64,000 bases of DNA, taken from the NCBI RefSeq assembly GCF_000344615.1, contig NZ_KB467824.1, positions 3,707,875 to 3,771,874 of the forward strand. The letters are read 5' to 3'. The notes under the pieces are model-generated. The model saw only the letters and a list, made by a program, of their open reading frames with translations. It had not been told where the DNA came from and searched no databases. Origin of the DNA: Janthinobacterium sp. CG3. GTDB taxonomy: Bacteria; Pseudomonadota; Gammaproteobacteria; Burkholderiales; Burkholderiaceae_D. This document shows positions 29,944 through 38,646 of this stretch, in pieces (position 1 is the stretch's first letter; every line of letters begins with the position of its first letter). Position numbers and translations under genes: made by a program.

Positions 29944-32628
29944 TTATTCGACCGTGGCGGCTTTCTTGGCCGGGGCTTTTTTCACCGCGGCTTTTTTCAC
30001 CGCCGGCTTTTTGACCGCGGCTTTTTTGGCCGGCGCCTTGGCGGCGGCGGCTTTTTTCACCGTTGCCTTGGCCGGCGCGCCGTCTTCACCCTCGGCGCCG
30101 TCGACCGGGTCGGCGACCGCGGCCGCCTTGCCCTTGGCCGGCGCCTTGGCTTTGCGCTCTTCGAATTCGAAGCTGATCTTGCCGTCCTTGCCCTTGACCA
30201 GGAAGGCCTTGAACGGACGGCGGGTGCGCTGCGAGATGAAGCCGGGCATCAAATCGGTCTTGCCGTCGTTGAGCAGCTTGACCATTTGCTCGGGCAGGAT
30301 TTCCTGCTGCAAGATGATGCGGCCGCTGCGGAAATCGCAGGTCTTCGGTTTCGCCATGCTGTGCTCGCATACGTACGCCAGGCCCATCTCGTAGACGTTG
30401 GCGGCGCATTTCGGGCACGGCCCCAGCGCGGTCTGGCCGGTAAAGTCGACCGGCTCGGCGTTCTCGTCGTCGTCGTTCTGGCCGAAGTCGAACTCCAGTT
30501 TGAAGTTGCTGATGTCCTCGTCGCGCACGATGCGCAGGATCGCCGCGAACGGCCGCCCCATCTTCGAGCGGAAGCCCTGCAGCGGGCCGATGGTGCGCTT
30601 CTCCAGCAGTTCCTCGACCTCGGCGATTTCGAACTGGCGGCTGCCCGGCGTCTTGCTCATCGAGAAGTCGCACTTGGTGCAGGCAAAGCGGCGGTAGTTT
30701 TCCTTCACCACGCTGCCGCAGTTCGGGCACGCCGTCGTCATCGTCGTGTAGTCGCCGGGAATGGTGTCGTTGTCGTATTCCTTGGCGCGCTTGACGATGA
30801 TTTGCGTCATCTGGGCGATTTCACGCATGAACTCGTCGCGCGAGATCTTGCCCTTTTCCATCTGCGACAGCTTGTATTCCCACTCGCCGGTCAATTCCGG
30901 CGCGGTCAACTCGTTGACGCCGAGGCCGCGCAGCAAGGTCATCAGCTGCGACGCCTTGGCGGTCGGGATCAGCTCGCGCCCTTCGCGGATCAGGTAGCGC
31001 TCGGTCAGCAAGCCCTCGATGGTGGCCGCGCGCGTCGCCGGCGTGCCCAGGCCCTTGCCGGCCATGGCGTCGCGCAACTCGTCGTCGTCGATCAGCTTGC
31101 CGGCGCCCTCCATGGCCGACAGCAACGTCGCCTCGGTGTAGCGCGCCGGCGGCTTGGTCACCAGGGCGTTGGCGCCGACCTTGTCGGTGTGCACCTTCTC
31201 GCCCTTGGCCACCGGCACCAGGTTGCCGTTGCCGTTCGCTTCCTTGTCCTCGTCGGTCGACGCTTCCTTGCCGTAGATCGCCAGCCAACCCGGGTTGGTC
31301 ATGACCTTGCCCTCGGTTTTGAACTGGTGGCCGCTCACTTCGGTGTAGCGGGTGGTGACCTGGAACTCGGCCGGCGGGAAGAACACCGCCATGAAGCGGC
31401 GCGTCACCAGGTCGTACAGCTTCTGCTCCGGCTCGGACAGGTTCTTCGGCGCGATGGTCGTCGGGATGATCGCGAAGTGATCCGAGATCTTGGTGTTGTC
31501 GAAGATGCGCTTGTTCGGCTTGACCCAGCCCTTGTCGATGATCTGCTTGGCGAACTGGTGGTAGTTGTTGTTCTCCATCACCGTTTCGAGCGCCTGCACC
31601 ACGGTCGGGATGTAGTCTTCCGGCAGGTGGCGCGAATCGGTACGCGGGTAGGTCAGCACCTTGTGCTTTTCATACAGCGCCTGGGCCAGGCCGAGCGTGT
31701 TCTTGGCCGAGAAGCCGAAGCGCGAGTTGGCCTCGCGCTGCAGGCTAGTCAGGTCGAACAGGCCGGGCGCCATCGAGGTGGTCGGCTTGGATTCCTCGGT
31801 GACGTTGCCCTGGCGGCCGCGGCAGGCGGTGGCGATCGAATCGGCGGCGGTCTTGCTCCACAGGCGCTCGGCGCGCTTTTCAGGGTCGTTCTCGTCCTTC
31901 TTGAAGGCGGTGTCGAGCCAGCGGCCCTCGTAGATGCCGGCCGCGCAGACGAACTCGGCGCGCACCTCCCAGAAGTCGCGCGAGACGAATTTCTTGATCT
32001 TCTCTTCGCGCTCGACGACGATCGACAGCGTCGGCGTCTGCACCCGGCCGACGGTGGTCAGGTAGAAGCCGCCCTCTTTCGAGTTGAACGCGGTCATCGC
32101 GCGGGTACCGTTGATGCCGATCAACCAATCGGCTTCCGAACGGCAGCGCGCGGCGTCGGCCAGCGGCAGCATGTCCTCGTCGCTGCGCAGGTTGCTGAAG
32201 CCGTCGCGGATCGCGCCCGGCGTCATCGACTGCAGCCACAGGCGCTTGACCGGTTGCTTGGCCTTGGCGTTTTGCGCGATCAGGCGGAAAATCAGCTCGC
32301 CTTCGCGCCCGGCATCGCAGGCGTTGATGAGGGTCGTCACGTCTTTGCGTTTGATCAACCGGTTCAATACTTTGAGGCGCGCCTCGGTTTTGGCGATCGG
32401 GTTCAGCGCGAAGTACGGCGGAATCATCGGCAGGTGGGCGAAGCTCCATTTGCCGCGCTTGACGTCGTGCTCTTCGGGCACGGCGATTTCCAGCAGATGG
32501 CCGACGGCCGACGACAGCACGTATTCGTCCGATTCAAAGTACTCATCGTGCTTGGTAAAGCCGCCAAGCGTCTTCGCGATATCGTTCGCGACAGAAGGCT
32601 TCTCGGCGATGATGAGGGTTTTGGTCAT
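29944..32628 (-). CDS. topB: DNA topoisomerase III with histone H1-like tail
   Basis: This type IA topoisomerase relaxes and decatenates DNA. The 894-aa product has a Toprim domain with DAGREGE at residues 105-111 and the catalytic Tyr in LTYPRTDSRHLPE near residue 327. C-terminal zinc-finger-like segments follow (CPNCG...CTKC and CPKCAANVYE...CEH). The last about 70 residues are an Ala/Lys/Pro repeat tail (for example KKAPAKKAATVE) resembling histone H1, likely a DNA-binding extension. It is encoded with smg, dprA and the LysM gene on the same strand, the usual betaproteobacterial set; 273 bases without any gene I can see separate it from smg. Confidence 0.95.
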   Translation of the reverse strand: MTKTLIIAEKPSVANDIAKTLGGFTKHDEYFESDEYVLSSAVGHLLEIAVPEEHDVKRGKWSFAHLPMIPPYFALNPIAKTEARLKVLNRLIKRKDVTTLINACDAGREGELIFRLIAQNAKAKQPVKRLWLQSMTPGAIRDGFSNLRSDEDMLPLADAARCRSEADWLIGINGTRAMTAFNSKEGGFYLTTVGRVQTPTLSIVVEREEKIKKFVSRDFWEVRAEFVCAAGIYEGRWLDTAFKKDENDPEKRAERLWSKTAADSIATACRGRQGNVTEESKPTTSMAPGLFDLTSLQREANSRFGFSAKNTLGLAQALYEKHKVLTYPRTDSRHLPEDYIPTVVQALETVMENNNYHQFAKQIIDKGWVKPNKRIFDNTKISDHFAIIPTTIAPKNLSEPEQKLYDLVTRRFMAVFFPPAEFQVTTRYTEVSGHQFKTEGKVMTNPGWLAIYGKEASTDEDKEANGNGNLVPVAKGEKVHTDKVGANALVTKPPARYTEATLLSAMEGAGKLIDDDELRDAMAGKGLGTPATRAATIEGLLTERYLIREGRELIPTAKASQLMTLLRGLGVNELTAPELTGEWEYKLSQMEKGKISRDEFMREIAQMTQIIVKRAKEYDNDTIPGDYTTMTTACPNCGSVVKENYRRFACTKCDFSMSKTPGSRQFEIAEVEELLEKRTIGPLQGFRSKMGRPFAAILRIVRDEDISNFKLEFDFGQNDDDENAEPVDFTGQTALGPCPKCAANVYEMGLAYVCEHSMAKPKTCDFRSGRIILQQEILPEQMVKLLNDGKTDLMPGFISQRTRRPFKAFLVKGKDGKISFEFEERKAKAPAKGKAAAVADPVDGAEGEDGAPAKATVKKAAAAKAPAKKAAVKKPAVKKAAVKKAPAKKAATVE

Positions 32629-32901
32629 ATATGTGGTCTCGAAAATTGCTCTAGGGTTGGTTCAGCAAGCGCATCATACAGTGCATCGAAGGCGCCAGCG
32701 CGTTTGTCTACCCGGCACTGTCTATGGAATAGTATTGTCAAGCGGCCAATGATAAGCGCGTTGCCGACAAATCCGCAAGGGCCGCGCCGGGGCTGCGGCG
32801 GGTACGCCGACAAGTGTTGCGGGAATCGATACGGTTTGATGGCGGTGTGGCTGCGCCCGCGCCGGCACGCCGGCGGCAACGGGCAAACAGGGTGTAATTC
32901 C

Positions 32902-33369
32902 TCAGTGCAGCAAACGCGGCGCCGCCTGCTCGTCGTCGCCGCCGAACAGGTCGTCGAACATCAGCGCGTCCGGCTCCTTGCCCTGGCTCCACAAGAGCAT
33001 CAGCACGATCACCTTCAGCTTGCCCAGCGACACCGGCGCCTCGTCCAGCGCCAGCGCGCGCTCGATGACGATTTCGCGTTGCTGCGAGCTGAGCACCTTG
33101 GCGCTTTCGAGGAACTGGATGAAGCCGATTGCCGCCGTGCCCAGCGCCTCGCTCTCCTCGGCCACGTAGAAGCGGGTGCCGGTCGACTCGGTCGTCAGCG
33201 ACAGCGCGGCGCCGGCCATGGCATTGAGGTCGGTCAACCAGTCCAGCGCCTCGGAAATCTCCTCGTCGTCGAAACCGACGGCCGACAGTTTCTTCGCCAA
33301 CGCGGCCGGTTCAGGGCAGGCGTCGGGACGGTAATAAGTCTCGTAGAGATAAACTAGGATGTCGAACAT
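32902..33369 (-). CDS. smg: Smg family protein (DUF494)
   Basis: The 155-aa Smg/DUF494 protein begins [13 protein letters not shown] and shows [27 protein letters not shown] and [20 protein letters not shown]. Smg is a conserved small cytoplasmic protein of unknown function, usually next to dprA and topoisomerase genes, as here. Confidence 0.93.
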   Translation of the reverse strand: MFDILVYLYETYYRPDACPEPAALAKKLSAVGFDDEEISEALDWLTDLNAMAGAALSLTTESTGTRFYVAEESEALGTAAIGFIQFLESAKVLSSQQREIVIERALALDEAPVSLGKLKVIVLMLLWSQGKEPDALMFDDLFGGDDEQAAPRLLH

Positions 33370-33431
33370 GGCTCTACTCTATCAGTTAAGCTCCTTGCGG
33401 CACAAGGGCAAGCGCGCGCACGTTCGCGTAG

Positions 33432-33508
33432 CGTAGGCCGGATGAGCGCAGCGTCATCCGACGCCGGGCCGCCGCCGCCGACGCCAGTCGGGCCTGAGCC
33501 GACCTGCG
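33432..33508. repeat. REP-like intergenic repeat between smg and dprA
   Basis: A cgtaggccggatga half pairs with tcatccgacg, followed by gccgacgccagtcggg. The same order of blocks occurs at 45300-45400, identifying a dispersed intergenic repeat family. It lies in the 156-base gap between dprA and smg. Confidence 0.65.
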
Positions 33509-33525
33509 CAAAGCGCGCTATCTAA

Positions 33526-34650
33526 TTAGAGCACGGTGCGCTGGAAGGTGCCGCCGGGCAGGCGCTCGACCAGGCCGGCCAGTTCCAGTTCGAGCAACTG
33601 GCCGACGACGGCGGCGGCGTCGAGGCCGGCGCGCGCGGCCAGCGTGTCGGCGTCGGCAGGGTCGAAACCCAGCGCCGCCAGCAGCGCGGCGTGGCGCGCC
33701 GGGCCGGCGCCGGGCCGGTGCGCCGGCGCCGGCCCGGGCGGCAGCGGCAACTTCAGCTCGTCGAGCACGTCGGCCGCCGTCTCGACCAGCTTGGCGCCCT
33801 GCTTGATCAGCTTGTGGCAGCCCTTCGCCAACGTCGCGTGGATCGAGCCGGGAATGGCGAAGACGTCGCGGCCCTGTTCGCCGGCCAGGCGCGCCGTGAT
33901 CAGCGAACCGGAGCGCGCCGCCGCCTCGACCACCAGCACGCCCAGCGACAGGCCGCTGATCAGGCGGTTGCGGCGCGGGAAGTTGGTCGGCGCCGCCGGC
34001 CAGCCCAGCGGGTATTCGCTGACGATACAGCCGCGCTCGCCGATGCGCTGCGACAGCGTCCGGTTGGCCGGCGGGTATACCAGGTCGGCGCCGGTGCCGA
34101 TCACGGCGACGGTCGAGCCGGCCCCGCGCAGGCCGCCCTCGTGGGCGGCGGTGTCGATGCCCAGGGCCAATCCCGAGACGATGGTCAGGCCCGCCTCGCT
34201 GAGCGCGTGGGAAAAACGGCCGGCGTTGGCCACGCCCTGCGCGCTGGCGCTGCGCGCGCCCACCACCGCCAGCGCCGCGCGCGCCAGCAACGCGCAGCGG
34301 CCCTTGGCGTACAGCAGCAGCGGCGGATCGGCGATGTCGAGCAGGCTGCGTGGATAGGCGGCGTCGGCCAGCGTCAGCACGGCGTTGCCGGGCGCCGCCA
34401 GCCACGCCAGCACGGCGTCGTGGCGGCGCGCCAGCCCGTCCGGCGGCGGCGCCAGCAGCGCCGCGGCGCCGGCCGCGCCGACCACCTCGCGCAAGGCGGC
34501 GTGGCTGGCGGCGAAAATCTGCCCCGGCAGGCCGAAGCGGGCCAGCAGTTGGCGCGCCGTCACCGGACCGACGCCCGCCACGTCCTGCAGCCGCAGCCAG
34601 TGCAGCAGGTCGTCGGCGGGTTCGGGGGGCGGGGTGTCCGTGGCTGGCAC
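33526..34650 (-). CDS. dprA: DNA-processing protein DprA
   Basis: DprA binds incoming single-stranded DNA during natural transformation and loads RecA. The 374-aa product has an N-terminal HhH/SAM-like region (VAGVGPVTARQLLARFG). The Rossmann-like core shows VVGARSASAQG, IVSGLALGIDTAAHEGGL, NRLISGLSLGVLVVEAA and GRDVFAIPGSI. A C-terminal winged-helix (DML1-like) part follows. It is 7 bases from the LysM gene stop. Its presence is compatible with competence but is not proof of it. Confidence 0.95.
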   Translation of the reverse strand: MPATDTPPPEPADDLLHWLRLQDVAGVGPVTARQLLARFGLPGQIFAASHAALREVVGAAGAAALLAPPPDGLARRHDAVLAWLAAPGNAVLTLADAAYPRSLLDIADPPLLLYAKGRCALLARAALAVVGARSASAQGVANAGRFSHALSEAGLTIVSGLALGIDTAAHEGGLRGAGSTVAVIGTGADLVYPPANRTLSQRIGERGCIVSEYPLGWPAAPTNFPRRNRLISGLSLGVLVVEAAARSGSLITARLAGEQGRDVFAIPGSIHATLAKGCHKLIKQGAKLVETAADVLDELKLPLPPGPAPAHRPGAGPARHAALLAALGFDPADADTLAARAGLDAAAVVGQLLELELAGLVERLPGGTFQRTVL

Positions 34651-34657
34651 GGCGGCG

Positions 34658-35758
34658 TTACTCCGGTGAGGTGGCGACGTCGCCGACTTGCACCGGCTCG
34701 GTGACCTGCATGATCAAGCCATACGCGATATGCTTGAAGACGCGGAAAACAAACAGGCTGCCGTATTGCTCGTCGGGCAGCTTGACCTCCGGTTTGCCCA
34801 TGCCGTGCCAGCCTTTGGCGCCGGTCGTGTCGCTCACCGTCTTGCCGTTATGGTACAGCTGCAGCACGGAGCCGATGTCGAGCCCGTCAAGCGAGCCGCG
34901 ATTAACGCTGACGATCTGGCTCTGGCCGGCGTAGTTGACGCCGCCGTAGACCGACATCACGCGCGCGTTGACCTGCCGCTCGGGCGGGTGCGGCACGTAG
35001 TTGCGCATCGGCGTGGGCGGCGCCTGCAGCAACTGGTCGCCGCTGCCCATCTCCTGGTTGGCGCTGGCGACGACAAAGGTGTGCACCTCGCTGCCGGGCT
35101 TGGCCTCGGCGCGCAGCATCACCGTGCCGAGGTAGAAGGCCTCGTAGCCGATGACCTTCTCGGTGTCCGGGTCCTTCAGCGGCTTGCCGGGACGGAACAC
35201 CTGGAACGAGGTGCCGCCCTGCAGGTCGCCGCGCACATAGGCCTTGTCGTCCTTGCCCAGGAATAAATGGTTCTCTTGCGTGGCGATGATGCGCGGCGCC
35301 CCGTTCAGCTCGTCCGGTTCGACGATCAGGGGCTGGCTCAGGAAGGGCTCGATGACGCCCGAGGGGATCGACGCCACCGCGTCCTTGCCCAGGCCCTCGA
35401 CCCGCAACTGCGGCGACAGGCGGGTGTCGCCCGGCTGGCCGGCGCCGCCGCTGTCGCCGACCAGCCGGCCCAGCCGCAGGCGCCCGGCGGCGCGGTCCAG
35501 GTAGACGATCTGGCCCGGATAAATCCAGTGCGGATTGCGGATTTCCTCGCGGTTCATGCCCCAGACCTGGCCCCAGCACCAGGGATGCTCGAGGAATTTG
35601 CCGGAAATACCCCACAGCGTGTCGCCTTTGACGACCTCGTGCTGGTCCGGCGCGTTCGGCAAAAATTCGCAAGTGGCCGCGGCGGCCTGGTTGGCCGCGC
35701 CGCCCGCAAAAAGCGCGGCAAACACAAGGCGCGTCCCGACTGTGCTAAAATTTTCCAT
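34658..35758 (-). CDS. Exported LysM peptidoglycan-binding protein
   Basis: The 366-aa product has a signal peptide (MENFSTVGTRLVFAALFAGGAANQAAAA). One LysM domain follows at about residues 40-85 (HEVVKGDTLWGISGKF, then NPHWIYPGQIVYLDRAAG). The remaining 280 residues are conserved in betaproteobacterial homologues but have no assigned function. The ATG at 35758 begins the signal peptide; an in-frame start at 35800 is less likely. It is located between dprA and the divergent def gene, a conserved neighbourhood. Confidence 0.9.
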   Translation of the reverse strand: MENFSTVGTRLVFAALFAGGAANQAAAATCEFLPNAPDQHEVVKGDTLWGISGKFLEHPWCWGQVWGMNREEIRNPHWIYPGQIVYLDRAAGRLRLGRLVGDSGGAGQPGDTRLSPQLRVEGLGKDAVASIPSGVIEPFLSQPLIVEPDELNGAPRIIATQENHLFLGKDDKAYVRGDLQGGTSFQVFRPGKPLKDPDTEKVIGYEAFYLGTVMLRAEAKPGSEVHTFVVASANQEMGSGDQLLQAPPTPMRNYVPHPPERQVNARVMSVYGGVNYAGQSQIVSVNRGSLDGLDIGSVLQLYHNGKTVSDTTGAKGWHGMGKPEVKLPDEQYGSLFVFRVFKHIAYGLIMQVTEPVQVGDVATSPE

Positions 35759-36027
35759 TAATAGGTCCGTAAAGTGCGCCGTAAAGTGCGGCATCGCCAT
35801 GAAACCGAAGCGCGTCCGAGCCGGCGCTGCCAGGAAATACGCTACCCTATCGACGATAAGGCTTGCCGAACTGAATCAAATTCTGCCCATAAAACCTTGA
35901 ACTAGCAAGAAAAACCGCGCTGCGGCCACCCCGGCGGCTGTTGCGTTTTGGTTCACGCAAGATTATGTCGCCAGGCCCGTTAGCGCAAGCAGCACCAATT
36001 TAACCCACCCAGCCCAACCGAACTCGT

Positions 36028-36570
36028 ATGTCCATACTTAATATTCTCCGCTATCCCGACCCGCGCCTGCACACGGTCGCCAAACCCGTCAGCGTGTTCG
36101 ACGCCCGCCTGGCGCAACTGGTGGCCGACATGGCCGAAACCATGTACGACGCGCCCGGCGTCGGCCTGGCCGCGTCGCAGGTCGACGTGCACCAGCAACT
36201 GCTGATCATCGACGTCACCGAAACCAAGGACGCCTTGCAGGTGTTCATCAACCCCGAAATCACCTGGGCCAGCCCGGAGATGGAAGTCTACGACGAAGGC
36301 TGCCTGTCGGTGCCCGGCGTGTACGACGGCGTCAACCGCCACGCCCAGGTCAAGGTGCGCGCGCTCGACTTGCAGGGCCAGCCCTTCGAAGTCAGCGCCG
36401 ACGGCCTGCTGGCCGTCTGCATCCAGCACGAGATGGACCATTTGCTGGGCAAGGTCTTCGTCGACTACCTGTCGCCGCTCAAGCGCAACCGCATCAAGGC
36501 CAAGATGGTCAAGGAAATCCGCGGCCTGGAACGCGAGGCGTCGCTGCGCGCGCAAGGGCGCCGCTACTGA
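36028..36570 (+). CDS. def: Peptide deformylase
   Basis: Def removes the N-formyl group from nascent proteins. The 180-aa enzyme carries all three signatures: [23 protein letters not shown] (metal-ligand Cys92) and [12 protein letters not shown] (HExxH, His134/Glu135/His138). Divergent from the LysM gene and directly upstream of fmt, giving the classic def-fmt operon. Confidence 0.97.
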   Translation: MSILNILRYPDPRLHTVAKPVSVFDARLAQLVADMAETMYDAPGVGLAASQVDVHQQLLIIDVTETKDALQVFINPEITWASPEMEVYDEGCLSVPGVYDGVNRHAQVKVRALDLQGQPFEVSADGLLAVCIQHEMDHLLGKVFVDYLSPLKRNRIKAKMVKEIRGLEREASLRAQGRRY

Positions 36571-36646
36571 TTGTCCGGTCACCGGGCGGCCCGCGCGGGC
36601 GCCCGCAAGTAAGGTGGCGCCCGCGCGCCACAAGCCAAGGAGTACT

Positions 36647-37603
36647 ATGAAAGTGATCTTTGCAGGCACGCCGGAATTCGCCGCCGTCGCGCTCCAGTCG
36701 CTGCTCGAAGCCGGTTTCGAGGTGCCGCTGGTGTTGACCCAGCCCGACCGCCCGGCCGGACGCGGCATGCAACTGCACGCCTCGGCCGTCAAGCAACTGG
36801 CGCAGCGCCATGGCATCGAGGTGCTGCAACCGCTGTCGCTGCGCCAGGACAGCAAGGATCCGCAGCGCGCGGCCGAGGCGCAGGCGGCGCACCAGCGCCT
36901 GCTGGCGGCCGACTACGACGTCATGGTGGTGGCCGCCTACGGCCTGATCCTGCCGCGCAGCACGCTCGACATCCGGCCCTGCGTCAACATCCACGGCTCG
37001 CTGCTGCCGCGCTGGCGCGGCGCCGCGCCGATCCACCGCGCCATCGAGGCCGGCGACGACGAGACCGGCGTGACCATCATGCAAATGGAGGAAGGCCTGG
37101 ACACCGGGCCGATGCTGGCGATCGAGCGCGTCACCATCGCCGCGCAGGACAACACCGGCACGCTGCACGACACGCTGGCCGCGCTCGGCGGCAGGATGAT
37201 CGTCGCCGCGCTGCGCAAGATGGAGCAAGGCGCGCTGGAGGCGGTGCCGCAGCCGGAGGCCGGCGTCACCTACGCCGCCAAGATCAGCAAGGACGAGGCG
37301 GCGCTCGACTTCGCCCTGCCGGCGCTGGAGCTGGGCCTGAAAATCCGCGCCTTCAATCCCTTCCCCGGCGCCACCGCGCAAGTCGACGGCGTCACCATTA
37401 AACTGTGGGCCGCCGAGGCGATGGAAGCCGACAGCGCCGAGGCCCCCGGCCAGGTGCTGGCGGCCGACGCCCAGCACGGCATCGTGGTGGCCTGCGGCGC
37501 CGGCTCGCTGCGCCTGACCGAACTGCAAAAGCCGGGCGGCAAGCGCCTACCGGCGGCCGAGTTCATCAAGGGCTTCGCCATCGACGGCGCACGCTTTAGC
37601 TAA
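36647..37603 (+). CDS. fmt: Methionyl-tRNA formyltransferase
   Basis: Fmt formylates initiator Met-tRNA using 10-formyl-THF. AAGGAG lies 5 bases before the ATG at 36647, giving [20 protein letters not shown]; the frame is open 11 codons further but is unconserved there. Catalytic motifs are [18 protein letters not shown] and the D residue in [12 protein letters not shown]. The 318-aa length is standard. A LysR gene begins 3 bases after its stop. Confidence 0.97.
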   Translation: MKVIFAGTPEFAAVALQSLLEAGFEVPLVLTQPDRPAGRGMQLHASAVKQLAQRHGIEVLQPLSLRQDSKDPQRAAEAQAAHQRLLAADYDVMVVAAYGLILPRSTLDIRPCVNIHGSLLPRWRGAAPIHRAIEAGDDETGVTIMQMEEGLDTGPMLAIERVTIAAQDNTGTLHDTLAALGGRMIVAALRKMEQGALEAVPQPEAGVTYAAKISKDEAALDFALPALELGLKIRAFNPFPGATAQVDGVTIKLWAAEAMEADSAEAPGQVLAADAQHGIVVACGAGSLRLTELQKPGGKRLPAAEFIKGFAIDGARFS

Positions 37604-37606
37604 AGC

Positions 37607-38509
37607 GTGGACCAACTGGCGGCGCTGCGCGCCCTGCGCCGCGTCGTCGAACTGGGCAGCTTCACCAAGGCCGGCGCGGCGCTGGGCGTGTCGCACACGG
37701 CGGTGTCGCGCCATGTCAGCCACCTGGAAGCCCACCTCGGCGCGCAACTGCTGAACCGTACCACGCGCCGCTTCGCGCTGACCGAGGCGGGCCAACGCTA
37801 CTACGACGCCAGCCGGCAGATCCTCGACGCGCTCGACGCCGCCGACCGCGCCGCCGCCGAGCAGCAGGCGCGCCCCGCCGGCAGCCTGCGCATCAACGCG
37901 CCGATGGCCTTCGGCGCGTTGGAACTGGCGCACTGGCTGCCGCAATTTCTCGCCCGTTACCCCGAACTGCGCATCGACCTGGTGTGCAACGACCGCATCG
38001 TCGACCTGATCGAGGACGGCTTCGACGTCGCCCTGCGGCTGACGAGCAAGCTGCCCGACTCGACGCTGATCGCGCGCCGCCTGGCCAGCAGCGGCGTGGC
38101 GCTGGTGGCGGCGCCGGCCTACCTTGAGCGGCACGGCGCGCCGCGCACGCCGCAAGAGCTGTTGGCGCACAACTGCCTGAGCTACACCCTGGCGGCGCAA
38201 CCGCGCGATTGGGACTTTACCGGGCCGGACGGCGCGGCCCACCACGTCAGCGTACAGGGCAATCTGCAGGCCAACACCGGCATCGCCCTGTGCGCGGCCG
38301 CCGTCGGCGGGCTGGGCATCGCGGCCGCCGCCGCGTTCATCGTCCGCGACGAACTGGCGGGCGGCGGGCTGGTGCGGGTACTGCCCGACTACGCCATCGC
38401 GCCGCGCGAACTGTACGCGCTGTATCCGCAAAACCGCCACCTGTCGCCGAAGGTACGGGCCTTCGTCGACTTCGCCGCCGAGCTGTACCGGACGCGCCGC
38501 TGGGACTGA
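37607..38509 (+). CDS. LysR family transcriptional regulator
   Basis: The 300-aa regulator has an N-terminal winged HTH (about residues 15-60, SFTKAGAALGVSHTAVSRHV) and a C-terminal ligand domain (residues 90-290). It resembles the DsdA/CrgA-like group. It starts at a GTG just 3 bases beyond fmt, so it may be translated from the fmt transcript. Its target and ligand are unknown. The stretch 37842-38512 (from codon 79 to just past the stop) is repeated at 44608-45278 with about eight substitutions and no indels, flanking the T6SS effector module. Confidence 0.93.
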   Translation: MDQLAALRALRRVVELGSFTKAGAALGVSHTAVSRHVSHLEAHLGAQLLNRTTRRFALTEAGQRYYDASRQILDALDAADRAAAEQQARPAGSLRINAPMAFGALELAHWLPQFLARYPELRIDLVCNDRIVDLIEDGFDVALRLTSKLPDSTLIARRLASSGVALVAAPAYLERHGAPRTPQELLAHNCLSYTLAAQPRDWDFTGPDGAAHHVSVQGNLQANTGIALCAAAVGGLGIAAAAAFIVRDELAGGGLVRVLPDYAIAPRELYALYPQNRHLSPKVRAFVDFAAELYRTRRWD

Positions 38510-38646
38510 ACCTCCCCGTATTGATATCGGTCAAGGCTGTCTCGAACGAATCTCCCTTGTGCCAGCAGCATTTCTGATGCTTAATGCCATGTGAAAAATA
38601 TTGCTTTATTTTCATCTCAAAGTGCGCCACACGGGAGTAGTGCCAA

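Noticed and set aside
29929..33357. 1142-codon open frame on the plus strand
   Set aside because: It lies antisense to topB and smg, whose products have full domain signatures; long antisense frames are common in high-GC DNA.
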